Positions 18,534 to 27,567 are shown, counted from the stretch's first letter. The stretch: DNA of 64,000 bases from Bog-756 sp963769765 (GCA_963769765.1 CAVYNA010000001.1:372001-436000), one strand, 5' to 3'. Numbers and translations are program-made. Notes: a model not told the origin generated them from the letters alone.

Positions 18534-19322
18534 GTGGCCATCGTGAGTGTCAACGGCCAGGAGATCGCGTTCGACGACAGCGGAGGTGGGGGACCGGCGA
18601 TCGTGCTGGCCCACGGGTTCCTCATGGACCGGACCATGTTCGCTCCGCAGGTCGCGGCACTCCGCGACACCTACCGGGTCGTGACCTGGGACGCCCGCGA
18701 TTTCGGCGAGACCGTGAGCGACGACCGGCCGTTCTCGTACTGGGACCTGGCCTCGGACTGCCTCGGCCTCCTCGACCACCTGGGGATCGGACGCGCCGTC
18801 GTCGGCGGGATGTCCCAGGGCGGCTTCGTCTCGCTCCGAGTGGCCCTACTCGCACCCGAGCGGGTCGCCGCACTCGTCCTCCTCGACACGCAGGCGGGCA
18901 CCGAGGATCCGTCGGTGGTCCCGCTCTACCGCGAGATGCTCGATGCCTGGGTGAAAGGTGGCCCGAGCGAGGAGGTCGCAGGTGTCGCCGCGAGCTTCAT
19001 CCTCGGGGAGCCGGAGCTCACCAAGGTCTGGACGGCGCGTTGGATGGCCCGGCCGACCGCGACGCTGTCCAATCCGGGAGAGGCGCTGCTCACCCGCGAC
19101 GACATCACCGGGCGTCTCGGCGAGATCGATGCGCCCGCACTCGTCGTCCACGGCACTGCGGACGCCTCGATCCCGATGGAGCGGGCGGTCGCCCTTGCCG
19201 ACGGACTGCCCCACTGTGGCGGCGTGGTGGCGATCCAGGACGGGACGCATGCCGCCAACCTGACCCATCCCGGCGCGGTCAACGACGCGATCGTCGAATT
19301 CCTCGGGTCGGTGCGGGTCTGA
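18534..19322 (+). CDS. Alpha/beta-fold hydrolase
   Basis: A 262-residue serine hydrolase. The oxyanion region is VLAHGFLMDRTMF, the nucleophile elbow GMSQGGFVS, the acid residue in HGTADASIP and the histidine in DGTHAANL, so the Ser-Asp-His triad is complete. GTG 18534 has GGGAGG just upstream. Such enzymes often hydrolyse small esters, enol-lactones or C-C bonds (3-oxoadipate enol-lactonase group); the substrate is not shown. It follows the acyl-CoA dehydrogenase by about 100 bases and may share its transcript. Confidence 0.9.
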   Translation: MAIVSVNGQEIAFDDSGGGGPAIVLAHGFLMDRTMFAPQVAALRDTYRVVTWDARDFGETVSDDRPFSYWDLASDCLGLLDHLGIGRAVVGGMSQGGFVSLRVALLAPERVAALVLLDTQAGTEDPSVVPLYREMLDAWVKGGPSEEVAGVAASFILGEPELTKVWTARWMARPTATLSNPGEALLTRDDITGRLGEIDAPALVVHGTADASIPMERAVALADGLPHCGGVVAIQDGTHAANLTHPGAVNDAIVEFLGSVRV

Positions 19323-19341
19323 ACCGACTGCCGGGCGCAGG

Positions 19342-20964
19342 TCAGCGGGGCGCGACGTTCGACGCGACGGGCAGGGCGAGGTGGATCGAGCTGAAGTCGA
19401 CCGTGCCACCGAGCAGCGGTGTCGCGTAGGCCACGGTGGTCGCCACGAGCTGCAGCTCGACCGTGGTGTGGGGGAGCACGGTGTAGGCGACCAGCTCGAG
19501 CGGGACCGTCGCCGTGTGGGTCGCCCCGTCGAGCGTGACGTCGATGGGTGTGACTTGGTTGCCGAGGACGAGGCCGGTCGTGCCGTCCACGAGCTGGGCG
19601 AAGACCCGGGTCGGTCGGGGACCCGGCGGTGTGGTGCCACGGTAGGTGAGCGTGAGCCGGGGGGCACCGACGACCACGGCGGACCGGGCACCGGAGGGGA
19701 CGGAGAGGTCGACGGCGTGGGTGGCCCTCGCGGGCGTGATCGAGCCGACGATGGGGGCGAGCAGCTGCGTCGAGCCGGCCGTGTCGACCGGGCCCGATCC
19801 ACCGCCTGCGACGAGGGTGAGCGTCCCCTGTCCCGCCCCGGTCAACGGAACACCGGTCGGAACCGGATAGGTGGGCGCCGAGTACGTCGTGCCCCGCTGG
19901 TCGACGAAGGCGAAACCCGGACCGGTCGTGACGGTCTTGTCGCGGCGCACGTACCGGTCGAGCCAGGCGATCGTGGCGCGTCCGGGGAGCTGCTCGTCGC
20001 CGGGCGGGGTGAGACAGATGCCGTGGCCCCCGCAGAACCAGATCATGGCGGTCGGCACGCCGTGTGCGCGGAGGATCGCCTCGTTCGTGACCCCTTCGTC
20101 GAGGGTGAAGAGCGTGTCGACGGTCCCTTGGACGACGAGGGTCGGGACGTGCACCCGGGCCACGAGCGCACCGGGCCCACGGGATGCGAACCACGCCTGG
20201 TCTGCGGCGGGGATCACTCCGCCCTGCACCGCTGCCGCCTGGGCAGCCATGGCCGTCGGGTCGACGCGGTCGCTCGAGGAGAGCGTGGTGAGGAGCGTGG
20301 ACCAGCCGATCTTCGGGGTGCCCGCCTTGTCGAGGCTGGTGACGAGTGAGTGCCAGGCGATGGTCGGGACGATCGCGTCGACGCGGCAGTCCTCGGCCGC
20401 CGTGACGAACTGGATGCCGCCGCCGTACGAGCCCCCGACCATGCCGATCGCAGGATCGCCGGGTCGGTCGAGCTGCACACCCGGGCGGGTCGCGACCCAG
20501 TCGATGAGCGCGCTCACGTCGCGCGCCTCGACGGTCGGGCTGTCGACCTCGGACCGGCCGCCGGACTGACCGAACCCGCGTGGGTCCCAGGTGAGCACGT
20601 TGAAGCCGGCGACCCACAGGTCCTTGATGGCGAGGCTGCCGAGCACAGCCGGTGCCGTCGTGTCGGTGTCCCCGGGCAGGCTCCAGCCCGGTCCCATGAG
20701 GACCGTCGGCGCGGGTCGCGGCGACGCCGGTTGCACGGGGAACCAGTGCGCCCGGATCGGCGTCCCGTCGAAGGAGGTCACGACCCAGTCGCTCGCAACC
20801 CCCTGCACCGGCACGGCCGCGACCGTTGCAGCGTTGCGCGTGCACGTGGCCGTGGCGAGCGGTGCCCGGGCGGTCGGCGCCGCGCTCGACGACGAACAGG
20901 CGGCCAGGCTCGCGAGGAGCAGGCCCGGCACGAGGAACCCCACGACGCGGTGGCGTCGGTGCAT
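19342..20964 (-). CDS. Lipoprotein X-Pro dipeptidyl-peptidase (S15)-like hydrolase
   Basis: A 540-residue exported hydrolase. The signal ends in a lipobox, LLASLAAC, with Cys followed by a Ser-rich linker, so it should be lipid-anchored on the outside of the membrane. The catalytic domain has NVLTWDPRGFGQSGG, the nucleophile in MVGGSYGGGIQF, an aspartate in QGTVDTLFTLDEG and a histidine in FCGGHGICL. A C-terminal beta-rich domain of about 170 residues matches the jelly-roll end of S15 or cocaine-esterase-type enzymes. The start ATG 20964 places the signal peptide at the N-terminus; the frame continues upstream only as a shadow of the nickel permease gene. Substrate could be peptides or esters. 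Confidence 0.85.
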   Translation of the reverse strand: MHRRHRVVGFLVPGLLLASLAACSSSSAAPTARAPLATATCTRNAATVAAVPVQGVASDWVVTSFDGTPIRAHWFPVQPASPRPAPTVLMGPGWSLPGDTDTTAPAVLGSLAIKDLWVAGFNVLTWDPRGFGQSGGRSEVDSPTVEARDVSALIDWVATRPGVQLDRPGDPAIGMVGGSYGGGIQFVTAAEDCRVDAIVPTIAWHSLVTSLDKAGTPKIGWSTLLTTLSSSDRVDPTAMAAQAAAVQGGVIPAADQAWFASRGPGALVARVHVPTLVVQGTVDTLFTLDEGVTNEAILRAHGVPTAMIWFCGGHGICLTPPGDEQLPGRATIAWLDRYVRRDKTVTTGPGFAFVDQRGTTYSAPTYPVPTGVPLTGAGQGTLTLVAGGGSGPVDTAGSTQLLAPIVGSITPARATHAVDLSVPSGARSAVVVGAPRLTLTYRGTTPPGPRPTRVFAQLVDGTTGLVLGNQVTPIDVTLDGATHTATVPLELVAYTVLPHTTVELQLVATTVAYATPLLGGTVDFSSIHLALPVASNVAPR

Positions 20965-21053
20965 CGCCTGCCCCTGTCCCGTCCGCACCGGCGACAGTGT
21001 CGCACCGTGCCGTCGGCCGGGCAATCGCAGTGCCGGGCCCTCGGATGCGGCAC

Positions 21054-22220
21054 TCATCCCTGGTCGGGTCCGGCCCCCTCGAAGGCGAGCACCGTTCCGG
21101 ACGGCGCATCGGTCGTGCACGAGGACTCGAGGTCGCTCCACCGCCACACGGCGAGGGCGACGAGCCAGGTGACGATGAAGAGCCCGACGACGACGAAGCC
21201 CACGCTGTTGATGTCGATCCGGCCGACCAGCCCCCAGATCCCGCCGTGCAGGCCGAACTGCGAGCCGGCGAGCCCGACCAGCTCGATGGTGCCGACGATC
21301 ACCGCAACCGCCACCGAGAGACCGGTGATCACCGCGTTGTAGTAGAGCTTGCGGACCGGTCCCTCGAATGCCCATCCATAGGCGACGCTCATGAAGCAAC
21401 TGTCCAGGGTGTCGAAGAGGCACATCCCCGCGGCGAAGAGCACGGGGAGGCTGAGGATCGCCCAGAAGGGGAGCCCCCCTGCCACGGCCGTCCCCGAGAG
21501 GACGAGCAGCGAGACCTCGGTGGCCGTGTCGAACCCGAGACCGAAGAGGATGCCGACCGGGTACATCTTCCAGGGGCGGTCGACCCGGCGTGCGAGCGGC
21601 CCGAAGATCCGGTTCATGAACCCGCGTTGGGCGAGCCGGCGCTCGAGGCCGGCCTCGTCGTAGCGCCCGTCGCGCAGTCCCCGCAGCGCGCCGAGGACCG
21701 AGACGAGCACGACGACGTTGAGCGCCGCGATGACGTAGAGGAACGTGCCCGAGACGAGGGTGCCGACGAGACCTGCGACCCGGTGGAGGCCGGACCCTCC
21801 GTTGTGCACCTGCGCGTCGAGCGAGCGGACACCGGCGCCCACCAGCACGGTGAGGACGAGCACCACGGTCGAGTGGCCGAGGGAGAATGCGAAGCCGACG
21901 GTCGTCGGACGCTTCCCCTCCGCCATCAGCTTGCGCGTCGTGTTGTCGATCGCGGAGATGTGGTCGGCGTCGAACGCGTGCCGGATGCCGAGGGTCAGTG
22001 CGAGCATGCCCGTCCCGAAGCCGAACGCCGTCGCGCCCGACAGCCGGTAGTGGTGGGGCACGGCCGCGGCGAGGAGGGCGAATCCGAGACCGAACAGGGC
22101 AGCGATGACGGCGGCCATCGCACCGATGCGGGCCCACTCGCCCCGCCCCGGCCGGTCGGACGGCGCGTCCGGGTGCGGCGGAACGGCCGCAGCGGCCTCG
22201 ATGGCGGTCCCGACGGTCAT
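21054..22220 (-). CDS. Nickel/cobalt permease, NiCoT family
   Basis: A 388-residue membrane protein for high-affinity nickel or cobalt uptake. The family signature RHAFDADHISAIDN (HX4DH) lies in the second membrane segment near residue 81, followed by FSLGHSTVV, LGFDTATE and FAAGMCLFDTLDSCFM, which are all NiCoT motifs. About eight membrane helices can be drawn. ATG 22220 starts 19 bases from a palindrome that matches the Nur-type nickel operator, and the divergent gene is a Fur-family regulator, so nickel is the likelier substrate and repression by nickel-loaded Nur is likely. Confidence 0.93.
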   Translation of the reverse strand: MTVGTAIEAAAAVPPHPDAPSDRPGRGEWARIGAMAAVIAALFGLGFALLAAAVPHHYRLSGATAFGFGTGMLALTLGIRHAFDADHISAIDNTTRKLMAEGKRPTTVGFAFSLGHSTVVLVLTVLVGAGVRSLDAQVHNGGSGLHRVAGLVGTLVSGTFLYVIAALNVVVLVSVLGALRGLRDGRYDEAGLERRLAQRGFMNRIFGPLARRVDRPWKMYPVGILFGLGFDTATEVSLLVLSGTAVAGGLPFWAILSLPVLFAAGMCLFDTLDSCFMSVAYGWAFEGPVRKLYYNAVITGLSVAVAVIVGTIELVGLAGSQFGLHGGIWGLVGRIDINSVGFVVVGLFIVTWLVALAVWRWSDLESSCTTDAPSGTVLAFEGAGPDQG

Positions 22221-22238
22221 CCCGCATGAGCGTATCAA

Positions 22239-22255
22239 TTGCGAGGGCTTCGCAA
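22239..22255. promoter_or_regulatory. Nur-type operator between nickel permease and Fur-family regulator
   Basis: A perfect inverted repeat TTGCGA-N5-TCGCAA lies in the 75-base gap between the divergent starts of the NiCoT permease and the Fur-family gene. The Streptomyces Nur box is, from memory, a TTGCaa-N5-ttGCAA palindrome, so length, spacing and the TTGC/GCAA ends agree. The site would overlap promoters of both genes, giving nickel-dependent repression and autoregulation. Confidence 0.7.
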
Positions 22256-22295
22256 GAACATCCGCACTGCACGTCGTGGCCGTAGGCTTTGGACG

Positions 22296-22751
22296 ATGGG
22301 GAAGATCTTCGTGAGCGACGCGACGCGGGCGCCCTTCGAGACGGTCGAAGAGGTACTCGACCTCGTGCGCTCCCGTGGGGGTCGGGCGACGCCGTCCCGG
22401 AGGATCCTGCTCGAGGTCCTCTTCGAATCCGACGAGCACCTGAGCGCCGAAGCGTTGGCCGCGGCCGTGCAGGAGCGCGCGCCGGACGTGCACCTCTCGA
22501 CCATCTACCGCAACCTCGAGGACCTCTCCGAGCTCGGGGTCGTCACGCACACCCACCTCGGGCACGGACCGTCCACCTACCAGCTCGCCTCCCTGGCCCA
22601 CGCGCACTTCATCTGCGAGGTGTGCGGAGCGATGATCGAAGCACCCGACGAGCTCTTCGCCGGGCTGGCCCGGGCGGCGCGGACCCGCCTGGGATTCACC
22701 ATCGACCCGCACCATTTCGCGATGGTCGGTCGGTGCTCCGCCTGTTCGTGA
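22296..22751 (+). CDS. nur: Fur-family metal-responsive repressor, probably Nur
   Basis: A 151-residue Fur-family repressor. The winged-helix part contains RATPSRRILLEVLFES and HLSTIYRNLEDLSELG, the recognition helix region. The dimerisation part has HAHFICEVCG and a C-terminal RCSAC, giving the two CxxC pairs of a structural zinc site, and His residues (HLGHG, HAHF, DPHHF) for regulatory metal binding. ATG 22296 was chosen since upstream codons run through the operator. Context with a divergent nickel permease and a Nur-like palindrome makes Nur more likely than Fur, Zur or PerR. It converges on the HD-GYP gene with 7 bases between. Confidence 0.88.
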   Translation: MGKIFVSDATRAPFETVEEVLDLVRSRGGRATPSRRILLEVLFESDEHLSAEALAAAVQERAPDVHLSTIYRNLEDLSELGVVTHTHLGHGPSTYQLASLAHAHFICEVCGAMIEAPDELFAGLARAARTRLGFTIDPHHFAMVGRCSACS

Positions 22752-22758
22752 GCGGCTC

Positions 22759-24657
22759 CTAGTCGCCGAACCGGAAGCGCTGCTCGTTGAAGAGCCGGAT
22801 GCAGGCGTCGGTGACGGCGGGGTCGAAGAGGATGCCCCGGTCGCTCGAGATCACCCGGAGCGCCGCTTCGATGCCGAGGGCCGCTCGGTAAGGCCGGTGG
22901 GCCTGCATCGCCTCGACCGTGTCCGCCACCGCCAGGATTCGCGCCCCGATGCAGATCTCGTCGCCCTCGAGACCCGAGGGGTAGCCCGACCCGTCGAGCC
23001 GCTCGTGGTGCTGGAGGATCATCTCGGCGATGTCCCAGGGGAAGTCGATGTCGGCGATGATGTCGTAGCCGGCCTGGGCGTGGCCCTTGATGAGCTCGAA
23101 CTCCGCGGACGAGAGCTTGCCGGGACGGCTGAGGATCTCGGTCGGGACGGCCAGCTTGCCGATGTCGTGGATGAGGGCCGCGACCCGGATGCCGCTCACG
23201 AAGTCCGGCTCGATCCCCATCTCCTCGGCGATCGCGACCGCGAGATCCGCGACGCGTCGCTGGTGGCCGGCCGTGTACGGGTCGCGGAGCGCTGCAGCCG
23301 CGGCGATCGCCCGGACCGCCGCCTCGAGGCTCGTCTCGATCCGGTCGCGGTAGGCGGTGCGCTGCTCGCGTGTGCGCACGACCTCGACGCCACGGCTCAG
23401 GTCGTCGGCGAGGGCCTTCATCAAGGTGACCCGGGGAGCCTCGAAGACGTAGGACCGGTCGGCAGCGGAGACCAAGAGGCCCGTCTCGTCCGAGCCGATG
23501 CGGAAGGGGAGCACGAGCAGGGAGCGGAATCCGTGCTCGTGCATGACGTTCCGCCAGGCCACGGATTCCGGGAGCGTTTCCGCATCGCTGACCAGCTGTT
23601 CGCTGCCGGTGATGAGGGCCATGGTGAGCGGGTCGGGGACGTTGTCGGATCCTGCCAGCCCCTCGAGCGCGCGGAAGAACTCGGTGGCGATCCGGTCGCC
23701 GGCCGCGAGGTGCATGCCGAGCGGTCGGTGTTGCTCCTCCAGGACCACCCATGCGGTGAGAGAAGTGAGCTCGCTCACGACCAGCCGGCAGATGTGCTCG
23801 TAGAGCTCGGCCTCGGTCGATGCGGACACGAGGATCCGCTTGGCCTCGCTCATCAGCACCTGCGCGTACTCGGCGCGCTTCAGCTCCGTCACGTCGCGCA
23901 GGCCCAGCACCACCCCCCCGACGGCCGGGTCGGCCAGGTGGTTCGACGCGAGGATGCGAAGGCAGAACCACGATCGGTCGGACCGTCTCAGCCAGGTGGT
24001 CTCCGCCGGCATCGGCCCGGTGGACTCGATGCGCCGGCTCCACCACTCGGCCGCACGCTCGCGTTCCCCCTTCGGCACGAGCGAGAGGAAGTCGGTGCCC
24101 ACCAGCGTCTCGGGTGCGACGCCGTACTGCTCGAAGGTCGGGCCGTCGACGAATGAGAAGATGCCGTGTTCGTCCGCGACGGCGACGATGTCCCCGACCG
24201 TTTGGACCGTCGCGTGCAGCAGTCGGCGGCCGCCGTCGACGAGCTGGTCCGGGCGCCCGCCGCCCGCCATGATCCGGGAGACCGCGATGACCGAGCTGAG
24301 GGCGCCCTGCGGATCGAAGACCGGCGTGCAGGTCACCGAGACGACGATGGTCGAGCCGTCGTCACGGTGGACGTCGTAGGCCCGTGACCAGCTCTGGCCC
24401 GCCTGGAGCCCGAGCATGATCTGGGAGATCCGGTGTTCGGTCGCGTTCGGGAGCAGGACCCCGACGAGGTGACGACCCACGGCACGGGCGGTCGACCACT
24501 CGGTGATGCTCTCCGCCGCGTGGTTGCAGAATGCGATCCGACCGTCGGCGCCGGCAACGATGACCGCCTGGTCGATCGCCTGGAGGGCGTCGACGGCGGT
24601 GCCGACGAGGAGCTCTCCCGACTGCGTGCGAACCTCGTCCCCCGGCCGTTCCGCCAC
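22759..24657 (-). CDS. PAS-PAS-GAF-HD-GYP cyclic-di-GMP phosphodiesterase
   Basis: A 632-residue soluble signalling protein. Two PAS-like domains come first (residues about 20-130, with AIDQAVIVAGADGRIAFCN, and 145-265, ending VLGLRDVTELKRAEY), then a GAF domain (about 270-430) and a C-terminal HD-GYP domain. The latter has GHQRRVADL, LIHDIGKLAVP near residue 495 and HHERLDGSGYP near 555, so the metal ligands and the GYP signature are intact. The family degrades cyclic-di-GMP to pGpG or GMP. The start is GTG 24657. It adds a non-EAL phosphodiesterase to the three GGDEF-EAL proteins in this window; it lies downstream of ftsH on the same strand. Confidence 0.92.
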   Translation of the reverse strand: MAERPGDEVRTQSGELLVGTAVDALQAIDQAVIVAGADGRIAFCNHAAESITEWSTARAVGRHLVGVLLPNATEHRISQIMLGLQAGQSWSRAYDVHRDDGSTIVVSVTCTPVFDPQGALSSVIAVSRIMAGGGRPDQLVDGGRRLLHATVQTVGDIVAVADEHGIFSFVDGPTFEQYGVAPETLVGTDFLSLVPKGERERAAEWWSRRIESTGPMPAETTWLRRSDRSWFCLRILASNHLADPAVGGVVLGLRDVTELKRAEYAQVLMSEAKRILVSASTEAELYEHICRLVVSELTSLTAWVVLEEQHRPLGMHLAAGDRIATEFFRALEGLAGSDNVPDPLTMALITGSEQLVSDAETLPESVAWRNVMHEHGFRSLLVLPFRIGSDETGLLVSAADRSYVFEAPRVTLMKALADDLSRGVEVVRTREQRTAYRDRIETSLEAAVRAIAAAAALRDPYTAGHQRRVADLAVAIAEEMGIEPDFVSGIRVAALIHDIGKLAVPTEILSRPGKLSSAEFELIKGHAQAGYDIIADIDFPWDIAEMILQHHERLDGSGYPSGLEGDEICIGARILAVADTVEAMQAHRPYRAALGIEAALRVISSDRGILFDPAVTDACIRLFNEQRFRFGD

Positions 24658-24745
24658 GCGGTCACCCCCGTGCCGTGGTGTAGAACCCAGTGCGTCACAC
24701 AGATGTTACCTGGGAGTCGGGGCCGAAACCAGGGTTGCGCCTCGA

Positions 24746-26728
24746 TCAGCCGGCTGTGACCTGGTCTTTCGACGGCTCCGCCGGCACGGCGGCCACCTGG
24801 GCCGCCGTGGTGGGCGCCGCCCGCTCTGGACTGACCGTGACGGCCGCGCCGCCGGTCGGCTCGGGGCGACCGGCGATCGCATAGACCTCTCCACCGTCCA
24901 CGGTCTCGTTCGCGAGCAGCAAGGCGACCAACTCGTCGAGCGCGTCCCGGTGGTCCCGGAGCACGGCGACGGCGCGATCCTGGGCCTCGCGGAGGAGGCG
25001 GGAGACCTCGCTGTCGACCGCCGCCTGGGTCTCCTCGGCGAACGGACGGCTCGAGAGCGGGCTGCCCCCACCGCCGAGGAAGACCGAGCCGCCGACCGGG
25101 TAGCCGACCGGTCCGAGTGTGGACGAAAGGCCGAACTCCCGGACCATCTTGGTCGCGAGCTCCGTGGCCTTGGCGAGGTCGTTGGCCGCGCCGGTCGATC
25201 CCTGGCCGAAGACGTTCAGCTCCGCCGCCCGTCCCCCGAGGTAGACGTCCAGCGTGTCGGTGAGGTAGTCCTCGCCGAAGAGATGACGCTCGACGAGCGG
25301 CAGCTGCTGGGTGACCCCGAGCGCGGGACCGGCCGGCAGGATGGTGACCTTGGCGATCGGGTCTGCCTTCTCCGAGTAGGCGGCGATGAGGGCGTGGCCG
25401 GCCTCGTGGACGGCCACCGCGTTCTTCTCCTCCGGGAGCAGCACATTGGAGCCCTCGCGCCGACCGAGGATGATGCGGTCGCGGGCCTCGTCGAAGTCCG
25501 CCGCAGTGAGGACCACGCGGTCGGCCCGGACCGCGATGATGGCCGCCTCGTTGACCAGGTTGGCGAGGTCCGCGCCCGAGAAGCCGGGCGTGCCACGCGC
25601 CACGACCGCGAGGTCGACGCCGGCGTCGAGCTGCTTGCCACGACAGTGGACGCCGAGGATCGCGTGGCGCTCGGGCAGGGTGGGCAGCGGGATGGTGACC
25701 TGCCGGTCGAACCGGCCGGGACGCAGCAGCGCCGGGTCGAGGATCTCGGGGCGGTTGGTGGCCGCGAGCACCACGATCCCGGTCGCGGGGTCGAATCCGT
25801 CCATCTCGGCGAGCAGCTGGTTGAGGGTCTGCTCGCGCTCGTCGTTGGCCACCAGCGCGCCGGTGCCCGATCGCCGTTGCCCGATCGCGTCGAGCTCGTC
25901 GACGAAGATGATGGCGGGCGCCCGCTTCCGGGCCTCTTGGAAGAGGTCCCTGACCCGCGCCGCCCCGACTCCGACGAACATCTCGACGAAGCTCGAGCCG
26001 GTCACCGAAAAGAACGGCACGCTCGCCTCGCCGGCCACGGCACGTGCGAGAAGCGTCTTGCCGGTACCGGGAGGACCGACCATCAAGATGCCCCGGGGTG
26101 CCATGGCGCCCGTGCGTGCATACCGCTCCGGCTGCTGGAGGAAGTCGACGACCTCGCGGATCTCGAGCTTCGCTCCCTCGTAGCCGGCGACATCGGCGAA
26201 GGTCGTCTTCGGGTGTTCCTCGTCGAAGATCTTGGCCTTCGACTGTCCGACGCCGAGGGCGCCCTGCAGCCGACCGGCTGCGCCCTTGGAGAGCCGCCAC
26301 CAGAGGTACCCGAAGATGAGGAAGGGCAGCAGGAGGATCAACCAGGTGAGCACCTGCGTGCCGAACGACGTCCCGCTGGTGTCGGAGGTGATCTGGACGC
26401 CTGCCCCCTGCATGGTGTCGAGGAAGGACTGACCGGCCTGCGGAGGGATCGCCGTCGTGTACTTGGTGCCGTCGGTCTTCGTGCCGCTCGCCGCGCCGCT
26501 GGTCGCCAGCGTCACCGTCTTGACCTTGTGGGCGGAGACGTCCTTGATGAACTGCGAGTAGGAGATGGTGACCTGACCGGCACGCTGCGCGGAGGGCAGG
26601 ACGAAGAAGAGTCCGACGAAGAGGACGAGCGCCACGATCCAGAGCCAGTGGCGCCACGCCGGCGGCGCGGGCGGCGCGGTGTCCGACCCGGTGTCCCTCG
26701 TCGGAGGGGTCAGCGCCTGCTTGCTCAT
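24746..26728 (-). CDS. ftsH: ATP-dependent zinc metalloprotease FtsH
   Basis: A 660-residue membrane-anchored AAA+ protease that degrades membrane and some soluble proteins. Two hydrophobic helices (about residues 27-45 and 125-143) flank a small extracytoplasmic domain. Walker A is GPPGTGKT near residue 215, Walker B IIFVDELDAIG, the second region of homology follows through TNRPEILDPALLRPGRFDR, and the zinc site is HEAGH near residue 440 with a later ANDLAKATELA aspartate. Walker B has Val/Leu where most FtsH proteins have Ile/Ile, and the C-terminus is short and Ala/Pro-rich, so this may be a second, divergent copy rather than the main housekeeping FtsH. ATG 26728 has GAGGA upstream. Confidence 0.94.
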   Translation of the reverse strand: MSKQALTPPTRDTGSDTAPPAPPAWRHWLWIVALVLFVGLFFVLPSAQRAGQVTISYSQFIKDVSAHKVKTVTLATSGAASGTKTDGTKYTTAIPPQAGQSFLDTMQGAGVQITSDTSGTSFGTQVLTWLILLLPFLIFGYLWWRLSKGAAGRLQGALGVGQSKAKIFDEEHPKTTFADVAGYEGAKLEIREVVDFLQQPERYARTGAMAPRGILMVGPPGTGKTLLARAVAGEASVPFFSVTGSSFVEMFVGVGAARVRDLFQEARKRAPAIIFVDELDAIGQRRSGTGALVANDEREQTLNQLLAEMDGFDPATGIVVLAATNRPEILDPALLRPGRFDRQVTIPLPTLPERHAILGVHCRGKQLDAGVDLAVVARGTPGFSGADLANLVNEAAIIAVRADRVVLTAADFDEARDRIILGRREGSNVLLPEEKNAVAVHEAGHALIAAYSEKADPIAKVTILPAGPALGVTQQLPLVERHLFGEDYLTDTLDVYLGGRAAELNVFGQGSTGAANDLAKATELATKMVREFGLSSTLGPVGYPVGGSVFLGGGGSPLSSRPFAEETQAAVDSEVSRLLREAQDRAVAVLRDHRDALDELVALLLANETVDGGEVYAIAGRPEPTGGAAVTVSPERAAPTTAAQVAAVPAEPSKDQVTAG

Positions 26729-26803
26729 CTGGGATCATTCCTCGAGGTCACGGGTTCCGACGGCCACCTTCCCCCGGGGACCTGTTCGGAGGGGCCGGTC
26801 GAG

Positions 26804-26998
26804 CTAGTTGTGCTCGAGGTGTTGCACACTCGCGTCGGGTCCGGGAAAGAAGAGGGCCTCGTGCCCGGTGTCGCCCCAGCGCACCTGGTACGGCGGACCG
26901 TCGTCGGCGCCGCGGACCTCGAGGACCTCGCAGTCCCGCTCGGGCTCGCCCCGCCGGTGCCCGCCGATCACGATCCGATCTCCGACGTTCGCATGCAT
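26804..26998 (-). CDS. DUF1918 small protein
   Basis: A 64-residue protein of the DUF1918 family, common in actinobacteria. It begins MHANVGDRIVIGG and contains VLEVRGADDGPPYQVRW and GHEALFFPGPDA, the conserved core that folds as a small beta-barrel. No biochemical role is established to my knowledge. GGAAGGGAG lies before ATG 26998. It stands alone upstream of ftsH on the same strand, with a divergent lipoyl-domain gene beyond. Confidence 0.9.
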   Translation of the reverse strand: MHANVGDRIVIGGHRRGEPERDCEVLEVRGADDGPPYQVRWGDTGHEALFFPGPDASVQHLEHN

Positions 26999-27238
26999 CG
27001 CCGCTCCCTTCCTCGCTCCTACTGCCTCCCCTCATCGTCGTCGCCGACACCCCCCGGCACCAGGGTCGAAAGGCTCTGTTCGCCAACGAAGCCCGGGTGG
27101 GCCGTCGTCGGCGCGGGGCCGGCGGGTCCCGTCGACGACCGCCGTCCGGTGGCATGCTGGCCGACGCCGTGACGGCACGACGGAGCCGGCGGCCGGAAAG
27201 GTACGGTCGTCATCGAACTCCGCATCCCGAAGCTCGGC

Positions 27239-27436
27239 ATGGAGATGACCGAGGGGACCATCGCCGAGTGGCTCGTCGACGACGGGGCCCCGGTCGTCGA
27301 GGACCAACCCCTCTACGTCCTCGAGACGGACAAGGTGAGCACCGAAGTGGCCGCGCCGGTCAGCGGCGTCCTGCGCCACATCGGCCGGGTGGGCACCTCG
27401 TACGCGGTAGGGGACGTCATCGCCGAGCTCGGCTAG
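27239..27436 (+). CDS. Free-standing biotin/lipoyl-attachment domain protein
   Basis: A single lipoyl (or biotinyl) domain of 65 residues from the only canonical start, ATG 27239. The attachment lysine is in LYVLETDKVSTEVAAP; ETDKV favours lipoylation over the biotin motif (A/V)MKM. It contains no E2 core or peripheral subunit-binding domain. The first beta-strand of a normal lipoyl domain, reading VVIELRIPKLG, is encoded in frame immediately upstream (27206-27238) but has no ATG, GTG or TTG; GGAAAGG at 27194-27200 precedes it. The true start may be a rare codon such as ATC 27212. It heads a run with a Rieske oxygenase, a flavoprotein and E1 alpha/beta, so it probably carries acyl groups for that E1. 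Confidence 0.85.
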   Translation: MEMTEGTIAEWLVDDGAPVVEDQPLYVLETDKVSTEVAAPVSGVLRHIGRVGTSYAVGDVIAELG

Positions 27437-27567
27437 GCCGGGGCGTGCGAGGAGCGCCGGTCCTATCATGTGCCCGGCGCTCCACCCGGCGGTGGCGACC
27501 GCCGTCCGGGCGACGCCGACGCAGACCCGAGACGAGGTGGGGGAGTGCGGGGAGGGTTGGGCGAGCG

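Noticed and set aside
24503..27172. 889-codon plus-strand open frame opposite ftsH
   Set aside because: Its composition is that of an antisense shadow; FtsH on the other strand has all its motifs.
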